From assembly GCF_947169445.1 (NCBI RefSeq), contig NZ_CAMVPU010000032.1, forward strand, positions 1 through 45,684: 45,684 nucleotides of DNA. Direction: 5' to 3'. Position numbers and translations under genes: made by a program. The notes under the pieces are model-generated. The model was not told where the DNA came from. It saw nothing but the letters and a program-made list of their open reading frames with translations, and ran no database searches. Source of the DNA: an uncultured Butyrivibrio sp. (GTDB lineage: Bacteria > Bacillota > Clostridia > Lachnospirales > Lachnospiraceae). This document shows positions 38,857 to 45,684 of this stretch, piece by piece (position 1 is the first letter of the stretch; every line of letters begins with the position of its first letter).

Positions 38857-40668
38857 TCACATGGTCTGTTTAGAAAATACTTCGCGAATCACTTTCTGAT
38901 TCATCACTTCTCTGTCTTCGGGAGTCTCACATATCTTTATCTTTGATGCATCCTTTACCCTAAAGAGGATTTCCTCAAGCGACTGTGGTTTGTGGAAAAA
39001 GAAACCCTGTGCTAATTCGCAGCCTATTTCCTTAACAAACATTAGCTGGTCTTCTGTCTCCACTCCCTCAATCAGTGTATGTATACCAAGTTTTCCTGCG
39101 ACGTACACAAGCTCTTTAAGGATCAGCCTGTTAACACCTCCATTGTCATCAAGATGCCTTATGAGCTCCATGTCATATTTGATAAGATCAAATTCAAACT
39201 GACTGAACATATTAATTGCAGAGTAACCACTCCCAAAATCATCAAGCCAAAGCTTGTATCCATTTTCTCTTATGCGCCTTAACTGCTCATGAAGATTATC
39301 TTCTCCTGTTGCCAGATCCTGTTCAGTAATTTCTACGATGAAATAGCTCTTATCAACATACTGATCCATGCCATACTCATCGTATATCCTGTTCATTTCA
39401 TCTAAGATATCGGCGTGATCAAAATCCTGTCTCGAAAAGTTCACGGATACCGGCACCAAAGGCAAGCCTTTCTCGTGGCGTATCTTTACCTCACGGCATA
39501 CCTCTTCGAACATATATAAATCAAGTTTATACAGCAGATGATATCTTAAAAGTGTTGGGATAAACTCTCCAGGTGATATCATGCCACGGTTTGGATCGAT
39601 CCATCTGGCCAGGCCTTCAAATGCCGCGATTTTTCTGTTCTCTATACGATACAGTCCGTGATAATAGACCTTTATTCGATGCTCTTCAAGTGCCTGTTCT
39701 ATATTCTCAAGTATATAACGGCTGTTCCAGTATGCCTCTTCAACTTCCGGTGAGAAGAATTCTACAGATCTGTTCATGTCATTCTCTATACGCCTGATGG
39801 CATGCTTGGCATGGTCAAGTGCTTCTCCAAGATCCATATATTCATCGATGGGTGCAACTCCAAACCTCAGCCCTGAAGTATTACCAAATGCATCCCTTTG
39901 CACTATCTGGTTCGCTTCATTAAGCCTTCGTACCAATTCGTTCTCATCAACCCTGGTGATAGCCACAAAATGGTCATCCGAATATCTTGTAAGCAGGGCC
40001 TTGGGAAACTGGGCTTTCAGAGTTTCTGCAGCCAGGCAAAGCAGCCGGTTGCCCTCATCAAAACCATAGTTATTATTGTATGACTGCATTGCAGAGATGT
40101 TGGTATAAATGATATGCGGAGTACGCTTTTCAGCACGCACTGTGTTAATCTTTTCTTCACCAAATTCATGCAGATAATTTATATTCGGAAGTTTTGTCAG
40201 AGGATCAGTATAAAAGCGATCTTTTTGGAACATCTTATATTCTTTTATCTTATCTATCGTCACTTCTCTGGTTGTAGAAAGATTTGAATACGTAATCACT
40301 GCCAGCTCAGTTCCGTCAGGCATTGTCTGCCATTTTCCAAGACCATGCATCTGCACATATTGTGGCGGGACTTCACTACCATCATCCACGGAGTCAATCC
40401 TTACACGGAACACAATATCGTAAGGCCCCCTCTGATGAAGAAAGTCATCACTGATCTGAGAAACTATTCCAACATCATCAGGGTGCATGCGCTCAAACAT
40501 ACCTCTTTTGATCCATGCAAGAGCATCATCATTACTTAGTCCCGTATTTTGGGCAAATCCTCCTGACACGAGTACTGGTTCAGCCTTGTGGTCTATGTTC
40601 TGGTAATAAACAAACGAAAGCGGACTGCTTTCATACGCTTTTTTCATGTCTTCGGGGAACTTGTACAT
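38857..40668 (-). CDS. PAS-GGDEF-EAL protein, likely c-di-GMP phosphodiesterase
   Basis: A 603-residue signalling protein with no membrane helix: PAS-like sensor at about 1-130, GGDEF domain at about 150-310, EAL domain at about 330-590. The GGDEF site is replaced by YSDDH (229-233), so cyclase activity is unlikely. The EAL residues seem complete: Glu351 in FEGL, Asn410, Glu447 in EITE, Asp476-Asp477 in DDFGSG, Lys497, Glu534 in EGVET and Gln554. It should therefore cleave c-di-GMP, perhaps controlled by the PAS domain or by GTP at the GGDEF site. AAGGAG precedes the ATG. It is monocistronic cargo; proteins of this layout are common in Butyrivibrio-like bacteria. Confidence 0.9.
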   Translation of the reverse strand: MYKFPEDMKKAYESSPLSFVYYQNIDHKAEPVLVSGGFAQNTGLSNDDALAWIKRGMFERMHPDDVGIVSQISDDFLHQRGPYDIVFRVRIDSVDDGSEVPPQYVQMHGLGKWQTMPDGTELAVITYSNLSTTREVTIDKIKEYKMFQKDRFYTDPLTKLPNINYLHEFGEEKINTVRAEKRTPHIIYTNISAMQSYNNNYGFDEGNRLLCLAAETLKAQFPKALLTRYSDDHFVAITRVDENELVRRLNEANQIVQRDAFGNTSGLRFGVAPIDEYMDLGEALDHAKHAIRRIENDMNRSVEFFSPEVEEAYWNSRYILENIEQALEEHRIKVYYHGLYRIENRKIAAFEGLARWIDPNRGMISPGEFIPTLLRYHLLYKLDLYMFEEVCREVKIRHEKGLPLVPVSVNFSRQDFDHADILDEMNRIYDEYGMDQYVDKSYFIVEITEQDLATGEDNLHEQLRRIRENGYKLWLDDFGSGYSAINMFSQFEFDLIKYDMELIRHLDDNGGVNRLILKELVYVAGKLGIHTLIEGVETEDQLMFVKEIGCELAQGFFFHKPQSLEEILFRVKDASKIKICETPEDREVMNQKVIREVFSKQTM

Positions 40669-40835
40669 TGCAGGTCTCCTTATACATCTGATTAATAAAC
40701 AGCATTACCCACTTTCATTGTATGCTATAAATCCTTGCATAATTGTAATCTGAGCATTAAATATATATAAATTTTCTATATGGCTAAAACTACATAGACA
40801 GGCATTTGGGGAGTGTGTGTTCCATGGTTTTTCAT

Positions 40836-41048
40836 TTATTCTTGGTCCTTTTTGCCATCTGGATCAGTATTGTTTTTTAGCATTTCTGCTTCTATGAGCT
40901 TGTTAACATAGGCATTTATAGACTCCACACCATGTTCATGCAAAAGCTCTATCGTTCCTTTGGGGAATCGTATGGTCATCGTATCAAATTTATCATCATA
41001 TTTCTTCATTGCTTTTTTCTGTGCATCAGAAGTCTCTTTTTTAGCCAT
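40836..41048 (-). CDS. Ribbon-helix-helix DNA-binding protein (70 aa)
   Basis: A 70-residue protein with an Arc/CopG-type fold: strand DTMTIRFPKG, helix TIELLHEHGV and helix SINAYVNKLIEAEML. It begins with a lysine-rich arm. The ATG at 41048 follows TGGAGG, and the upstream extension reads as noise. It is likely a repressor or antitoxin; no toxin gene is adjacent. Three copies of a 12-bp motif at 41107-41223, between it and the divergent gene, are its probable binding sites. Confidence 0.75.
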   Translation of the reverse strand: MAKKETSDAQKKAMKKYDDKFDTMTIRFPKGTIELLHEHGVESINAYVNKLIEAEMLKNNTDPDGKKDQE

Positions 41049-41106
41049 TAACATATCCTCCAGGCGGGTAATAAGTGTTTGTAATATAACTATAATACAT
41101 ATCATG

Positions 41107-41223
41107 ATATATGAACCATATAATTTTTGACAATATATGAACCATATATTTGTTAAAAGTATACATAGTAGAAAAATCAGAGCTGATGCTATAATCATCC
41201 TGTAATACATCTATGGTTCATAT
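41107..41223. promoter_or_regulatory. Three ATATGAACCATA sites: likely operators of the RHH protein
   Basis: Two direct copies of the 16-mer ATATATGAACCATATA start at 41107 and 41133, 26 bp apart. The core returns in inverted orientation at 41212-41223, just ahead of the ribosome binding site of the gene at 41249. The arrangement fits a repressor controlling both divergent genes. Confidence 0.6.
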
Positions 41224-41248
41224 ACAACGGGTAAGGCGGTGAAATATT

Positions 41249-41671
41249 ATGGATGAAATGTGCGCAAATATCGGTGGGCTTATCGCCAATTGTCTAATGA
41301 TTATATTGTTTTTCAAGTTTGTATGGCCACTCATATGCCAGTGCATAACGGTGATTGACAGCTTCATATTAACGCTTCTTTTTGGCTTCGCCATTAAGGA
41401 TAACGTTTTCCATGGATCCTTGCATCCGGTATTTATCATACTGATTTTTGCAGGACTGTTCATTGGCCTCATGTGGCTAATGCACACAAAGTATGGATTT
41501 GTCCTGTCTGCTCTGTTCATGTCATATGTGTGGACGGATTTTATAGTAGGGGAGTTCAGCAGACACTGGAAATCTTATGATCTAATATGGGGAATCTTCA
41601 TTGGTGTATGCAGCTTTCTTCTCATTTTGTATTTCCATTGGAAAGATTATAGCAATTTGTCACCAATGTAA
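41249..41671 (+). CDS. Hypothetical four-helix membrane protein (140 aa)
   Basis: Four hydrophobic segments (about 9-30, 35-50, 60-78 and 85-98, perhaps a fifth at 115-132) with short loops make this an integral membrane protein. No family is apparent. The ATG follows AAGGCGGTG at a plausible distance. It is divergent from the RHH gene and shares its probable operators. Confidence 0.65.
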   Translation: MDEMCANIGGLIANCLMIILFFKFVWPLICQCITVIDSFILTLLFGFAIKDNVFHGSLHPVFIILIFAGLFIGLMWLMHTKYGFVLSALFMSYVWTDFIVGEFSRHWKSYDLIWGIFIGVCSFLLILYFHWKDYSNLSPM

Positions 41672-41749
41672 TACCATTTCAACAGACTGTTGATGATATT
41701 GAGTGAGGAAAGTGCGATATATTAACAAAAAAGGTAATGTCGGCGTCGG

Positions 41750-41790
41750 CAGGAAAGAGGTTGCTGAAAGGTGCTTCTTTCCTGTTTTTT
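41750..41790 (+). terminator. Rho-independent terminator
   Basis: CAGGAAAGA (41750-41758) pairs with TCTTTCCTG (41776-41784), followed by six T. It probably ends the membrane-protein gene at 41249 and insulates the abiE promoter. Confidence 0.8.
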
Positions 41791-41819
41791 AGTAGTCGTA
41801 TTTTTGTTATTTTACGCTG

Positions 41820-41848
41820 TTGATTAACATAGGTATTTATGCTAATAT
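41820..41848 (+). promoter_or_regulatory. Promoter of the abiE operon
   Basis: TTGATT (41820-41825), 17 bp, TAATAT (41843-41848), ending 44 bases before the abiEi start. No clear operator repeat was noticed beside it. Confidence 0.6.
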
Positions 41849-41892
41849 TTAACCAAACATACGCAAAAGACATAGAAATGCGGAGGATAAGA

Positions 41893-42435
41893 ATGTTATT
41901 TACATATAACGAATGTGTAAATAAATATGGATCCAAGTATCTTGTAAGTAAAGCTGTTAAAGCAGGACAGCTATATAAGCAGGAGAGTGGTGTTTATTCA
42001 GATAAAGAGTATGTGCCGGCTCTTGCGGTAATAGCCAGAAAATATCCGGATGCTATTTTTACGATGAACAGTGCTTTTTACTACTATGACCTGACAGATG
42101 TGATTCCCGAAAAGTTTTATCTGGCGACAGACAGGGACGCCACGAAGATTGCAGATAAAAGGGTGGTCCAGATATTTGAGCGTAGAAATCTCCTTGATCT
42201 TGGATTGACAACAATGGACAGGGAAGGGTGTTCCATACGCATCTATTCCCGGGAACGACTTCTTGTCGAACTGATCCGTCACAAGAAAAAAATACCATTT
42301 GACTATTATAAAGAGCTGATGCGGAATTACAGGGATATAATATATGATTTGGATATCCCTGCCATAGAAGAATATGCATATGAGGTTCCGAAATCTTCCA
42401 TGATTATGGAAACACTTCGTTTGGAGGTTTTATGA
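41893..42435 (+). CDS. abiEi: AbiEi-family antitoxin/transcription factor
   Basis: AbiEi is the antitoxin and autorepressor of the AbiE type IV toxin-antitoxin and phage-abortive system. The 180-residue protein has the N-terminal winged helix (LVSKAVKAGQLYKQESGVY) and the AbiEi core (IFTMNSAFYYYDLTDVIPEK, then DREGCSIRIYSRERLLVELI). I chose the ATG at 41893 because CGGAGG is seven bases upstream. Its TGA overlaps an ATG (ATGA at 42432) that begins the AbiEii frame. Confidence 0.88.
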   Translation: MLFTYNECVNKYGSKYLVSKAVKAGQLYKQESGVYSDKEYVPALAVIARKYPDAIFTMNSAFYYYDLTDVIPEKFYLATDRDATKIADKRVVQIFERRNLLDLGLTTMDREGCSIRIYSRERLLVELIRHKKKIPFDYYKELMRNYRDIIYDLDIPAIEEYAYEVPKSSMIMETLRLEVL

Positions 42436-43228
42436 TTGATATCGATGCAATGATAAAGAAATAGAAAACGGATATGGTGATACCAACGCGCAGGCAAAGG
42501 TATGCCAGGACCTTATTCTTAAGGCAATAGCAAAGAGCTCGCTGAATCGTAACGTTACCATTAAGGGCGGTGTTGTTATGCGGAGCAAAACTAAGAATGT
42601 TCGTAGAGCCACACAGGATCTGGATCTTGATTTCATCAGATATTCTTTAAGTGACGAATCAATAGATGCATTTATTTCTAAGCTTAACTGCCTGGAGGGC
42701 CTAACTTTCAAAAGGAAGGGAGAGATAAAAGAACTAAAACAGCAGGATTACCATGGGAAAAGAGTCTATGTAGAAATAACAGATTCCAAAGGGTATTCCA
42801 TAGAAAATAAGATGGATCTCGGGGTCCACAACAAGCTTGATATAGACCAGGAGGAGTTCTGTTTTGACATTGCATATGATGAGGAGGGAGCCAGTCTTCT
42901 GATAAATTCAAATGAGCAGATGATAGCAGAAAAGCTGAAATCCTTGCTCCGCTTTGGAACTCTTTCATCAAGATATAAGGACATCTTTGACATTTATTAT
43001 CTGAGCCATCACGTGACTAAATCGACAATGAAGAAGTGCTTTAAGACCTTCATTTTTGATGACCCTAAAATGAGAGAAAAGGACATTAATGGCATATTAA
43101 GAAGAATTGAAATGATATTTAAAGATAAGCTGTATGTCAGCCATTTGCATTCTAATGAAGTAAACTGGCTTGAAGAGGATGTGGACACTGTTCTTAGTGG
43201 GATAATAGCATTTATAAAAAAATCATGA
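42432..43228 (+). pseudogene. abiEii: AbiEii nucleotidyltransferase toxin, frameshifted near its start
   Basis: AbiEii is a nucleotidyltransferase that halts growth when free of AbiEi. The expected start at 42432, coupled to the abiEi stop, reads MIDIDAMIKK and then hits TAG. The next frame continues seamlessly (KEIENGYGDTNAQAKVCQDL onwards) and contains the substrate motif KGGVVMRS and the acidic DLDLD, and then stays open to 43228. A single-base change near 42457 thus splits the gene. The only ATG in the main frame, 42578, begins after the GG of the motif, so a product from there would lack part of the active site. Alternatives are a sequencing error or -1 slippage on A-AAG. Confidence 0.8.
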
Positions 43229-43243
43229 CCAGTTAAACTGAAT

Positions 43244-43270
43244 ATCCGCTAAATGCATAGATTTGCGGAT
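43244..43270. repeat. Inverted repeat after abiEii
   Basis: ATCCGCTAAAT faces ATTTGCGGAT across six bases (one unpaired T). No T-run follows. The ATATCCGC core also occurs in the repeats at 628-727. The rest of 43229-43484 is AT-rich and non-coding, with TATAAT-like hexamers near 43411 that could drive the lipoprotein gene. Confidence 0.4.
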
Positions 43271-43484
43271 GAATAAACAAAAAGATGCGTTGAGACAGCT
43301 TTTTGGTCTTCTCCAAGGATGTATGGCAGGCACTACACACTGAACATAAAGTACAATTTTATTTATAAAAATGCTATAAACCGCACAATAATCTATAATA
43401 ATAATGATATAATGAATGTGCATGGGGACATAATTTATCTCCATGCTCTTTTTATTTCTGAAGTTATTGAAGAAAGGTTTCTAT

Positions 43485-44627
43485 ATGAAAAAGACATCTT
43501 CTTTTAAATTGTTCATTTCTGTTCTTTTTGTTGCATTACTTATAGGATGTGGTACAAAACAAGTCCAAATGCCCTTTGGAAGCACTGATGTTGCAAACAT
43601 GCAATATACAGATGCTATTAAGCAATTAAAAGATGCCGGATTCACGAACGTAGAAACAGCAACGGAAACTACCACAAATGAAGAAAAGGATAACCTTGTA
43701 AAACAAGTGAACGTGTATACTTCTGACTCGTTTTACTTTAGTTCATTCCAGGCAAAACAATGCTATGATTACAACAAAAAAATAGTTGTTTACTATTATA
43801 TATACGAAAAACCCGTTGCGGAAAATGCCCCTGTAGAAGAAGCTCCTGCGGAGACATCCGCATCTGACGTTTTGGAAACAACTTCGGACGAAAATGTGAA
43901 ATACGATAAACCAGGAAAGCTTGATATGTCAGATGAAGAATATATAACCCTTATCAAGGAAAAAATAGACGGACAAATTGGTGGAGATACATTATATGGA
44001 GAAATTACCTTAGAAAACAGAGTGCTTACGGTCAACGTCAAAATGGCTTCGAGTTATGGCGAAAACGGAGTTCTTCCTGTAGAAGATGTTGCAGAATCAT
44101 ATATATCCTCCATAACTGACAGCATATTAGAAATTGATGATAGCTACTGGGATCGCGTGATCGTTGATTTTGGTTCTGTTGGCATATTTACTGGTGAAAA
44201 AGAGGATATAATAAACGGTGAATATGGCAGATACTTTGATATGCCATTTCTCGATAAAAACAAGGAATTATATGCACAAGAAACTTTATCATCATCAGAA
44301 CCATTGACAACACTTCAAATGTCATATGCCTGGGCTATTGCCAAGCAAGAATGTGACAAGTATCTTTCAGGCGTTAACTACCCAAAAGCTGACTATGTTG
44401 CAGTAAAATTTGACAGTGCTGGTGCTGTAATGGTTATGTCCAAACAAATTGAATTAAAATCCAAAGACGAAAAGCAGACGATGCTTTTTGTATTCACACC
44501 AGGTAATGAGGATTTTGACCTTCTATCGGATATAACAGTGCATTATTTGTCAGTGGCGGGAAAAGAGTATATTAACGATGATTACTGTGATGATTTCTTT
44601 AGTTCGCTTTCACAGGTTGGAGACTGA
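43485..44627 (+). CDS. Lipoprotein with PASTA-like N-terminal domain
   Basis: A 380-residue predicted lipoprotein with hydrophobic segment FKLFISVLFVALLIGC and lipobox LIGC (Cys about 22). The next 60 residues (MPFGSTDVANMQYTDAIKQL and following) have the pattern of a PASTA-like domain, with a conserved helix and 'GFTNV' turn. An Ala/Pro/Glu-rich spacer and a C-terminal domain (SDEEYITLIKEKIDGQIGG onwards) follow; such layouts are common in anaerobic Firmicutes, and their role is unknown. The ATG at 43485 has only GAAAGG upstream. Confidence 0.7.
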   Translation: MKKTSSFKLFISVLFVALLIGCGTKQVQMPFGSTDVANMQYTDAIKQLKDAGFTNVETATETTTNEEKDNLVKQVNVYTSDSFYFSSFQAKQCYDYNKKIVVYYYIYEKPVAENAPVEEAPAETSASDVLETTSDENVKYDKPGKLDMSDEEYITLIKEKIDGQIGGDTLYGEITLENRVLTVNVKMASSYGENGVLPVEDVAESYISSITDSILEIDDSYWDRVIVDFGSVGIFTGEKEDIINGEYGRYFDMPFLDKNKELYAQETLSSSEPLTTLQMSYAWAIAKQECDKYLSGVNYPKADYVAVKFDSAGAVMVMSKQIELKSKDEKQTMLFVFTPGNEDFDLLSDITVHYLSVAGKEYINDDYCDDFFSSLSQVGD

Positions 44628-44647
44628 CGATCGGCAAGGCTGATGTC

Positions 44648-44893
44648 ATGACAAAGATCATGCGAGATATTCACCATCTTTCAGATAATGCTAAGATCGG
44701 TATCGAGATTTCAAAAATGTATGAGGATACTGACTACTGGTATCTTTTTACTTTTCACAATTATTTTATATACAGAATAGAAAAGGTATCTGTTGTTATA
44801 GTAAATATGTTCAATGAGAAAGAAGACTTCATGCTAAAGCTTTTTGGAGTATCAGGGAGAACCAAGGAATCAGTTGACTATTGGGGTGAGTAG
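44648..44893 (+). pseudogene. RelE/ParE-type toxin, N-terminally truncated
   Basis: The 81 residues cover the second half of a RelE/ParE-fold toxin: helix KIMRDIHHLSDNAKIG, the strands YWYLFTFHNYFIYRIEKV and SVVIVNMFNEKEDFMLKLFG, and the ending ESVDYWGE seen in family members. Family members normally have about 30 more residues in front. Here the frame runs back without a start or ribosome binding site into the end of the lipoprotein gene, so the 5' end appears to have been lost. No antitoxin partner is adjacent. Confidence 0.55.
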
Positions 44894-44902
44894 CATGATG
44901 AC

Positions 44903-45589
44903 TTGTTTGTAAATCAGATAGGATATTTTGAAAAAGATTATAACGTAATTGTGTGGGATGCTCCTGCACATGGAATGTCGAGACCGTATCGTGGTTTTTC
45001 ATATGAGAAAGCTGCTAATGATGTGATTAAGATTCTTAAAGAGAATAAAATAGATTCGGCAGTGCTTATTGGACAGTCCATGGGTGGGTATATTGCACAA
45101 TCCGTTATAAAGAGATTTCCGGAATATGTTATAGCTTTTGTATCTATTGATAGTACTCCTTTTGGTGAGAAGTATTATTCTAAAATTGATAGATGGATAC
45201 TCAAACATTTTGAAGGAATGTCAAAGCTGTATCCTGATAAATCGCTTCGTAAAGCTATAGCTAAGCAGAATACGAATTCTAAACATGCATATGAAAACAT
45301 GTATAATATGCTTTCTGTATACGATAAAGATGAGTTGTGTCATCTAATGGCAATTGGTTATGCTGGTTTTATGGAAGACAACTGTAATCTGCAGATTAAT
45401 TGCCCAACACTTTTGATTGTTGGTGAAAAGGATAATACTGGAAAAGTTCGTCAGTATAACAAAGCTTGGTCTAATGATATTAACGTTCCAATAACATGGA
45501 TTAGAGATGCAGCTCACAACTCAAATGATGATCAGCCTGAGCAAGTGAATCGAGGCATAAAGGAGTTTTTGCTGCGTATTGCTGAGTGA
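44903..45589 (+). pseudogene. Alpha/beta hydrolase, N-terminally truncated
   Basis: The sequence has most of an alpha/beta hydrolase: strand DYNVIVWDAPAHGMSRP, nucleophile elbow GQSMGG (Ser catalytic), acid in GEKDNTG and histidine in DAAHNS. The first strands and the oxyanion HG motif, about 25-40 residues, are missing. Reading in frame before 44903 gives HDDLFVNQ, like the 'ADH.LF..Q' stretch that follows the HG loop, and then meets the RelE stop. The gene was probably cut at about 44894 by a rearrangement. A TTG at 44903 could start a shorter product. Confidence 0.6.
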
Positions 45590-45645
45590 TAATTCAAGTT
45601 TGTAGAGATAATGTGTTAGCGCGTTATATTGGAATTGAACTAAGT

Positions 45646-45684
45646 CGCTGCGCGACGGCCTGCCAAGGCTGTGGCGCAGCGTTT
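45646..45684 (+). terminator. Strong hairpin at the right edge, likely terminator
   Basis: CGCTGCGC (45646-45653) pairs perfectly with GCGCAGCG (45674-45681), with a further GGCC/GGCT stem inside, followed by TTT where the window ends. It would end the truncated hydrolase transcript. Confidence 0.65.

Noticed and set aside
1..45684. The window as a complete circular plasmid
   Set aside because: The two ends share no visible overlap, and both ends cut through features (a membrane-protein fragment on the left, a terminator on the right).

Overview
The window looks like part of a conjugative plasmid, or a plasmid-like integrative element, from a low-GC Gram-positive anaerobe, most likely a Lachnospiraceae member such as Butyrivibrio or Pseudobutyrivibrio. 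This rests on strong AGGAGG-type ribosome binding sites, AT-rich spacers, and a transfer operon of the Tn1549/CTn type (Maff2, PrgI, DUF4315, DUF4366, PcfB/DUF3801, VirD4, TopB) known from gut Clostridia. The organism is inferred from gene content only. No direct repeat of the two ends was seen, so I treat the window as a fragment rather than a closed circle.

Layout. 1-5 kb: accessory genes (membrane-protein remnant, small ORF, AAA/DUF4143 ATPase, two regulator-like genes, HSL-type hydrolase). 5-10.8 kb: a complete type I restriction-modification operon on the minus strand (hsdR, hsdM, hsdS). 10.9-13 kb: a Rep_3-like initiator on the minus strand with about ten 18-bp iterons and AT-rich DNA upstream, which is the likely vegetative origin. 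13-15.4 kb: relaxase and MobC, with a cluster of hairpins upstream that is the probable oriT. 15.4-17.1 kb: a small gene, an XRE regulator and about 1 kb of structured non-coding DNA. 17.1-20 kb: parA, parB and a second replication-protein-like gene. 20-38.7 kb: one long plus-strand transfer region (small membrane peptide, SSB, lipoprotein, VirB6-like, PrgI, VirB4, NlpC/P60 hydrolase, DUF4315, DUF4366, Maff2, PcfB, VirD4, DUF5688, AAA+ ATPase, topoisomerase III and two hypothetical proteins). 38.8-45.7 kb: cargo (a PAS-GGDEF-EAL protein, a ribbon-helix-helix protein, a membrane protein, an AbiE toxin-antitoxin pair with a frameshifted toxin, a lipoprotein, and truncated RelE/ParE and hydrolase remnants).

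How it works together. Rep with iterons would drive replication and ParA/ParB segregation. Relaxase, MobC and oriT would feed single-stranded DNA to VirD4 and the VirB4/VirB6/PrgI channel, with the NlpC/P60 protein opening the wall and SSB and TopB handling transferred DNA. The type I system and AbiE pair would defend or stabilise the element.

The most notable signals are six near-identical copies of a 25-bp palindrome, five of them between genes of the partition-transfer region; a duplicated 120-nt structured element in the same region; the iteron array; and an almost identical C-terminal tail on two otherwise different replication proteins.
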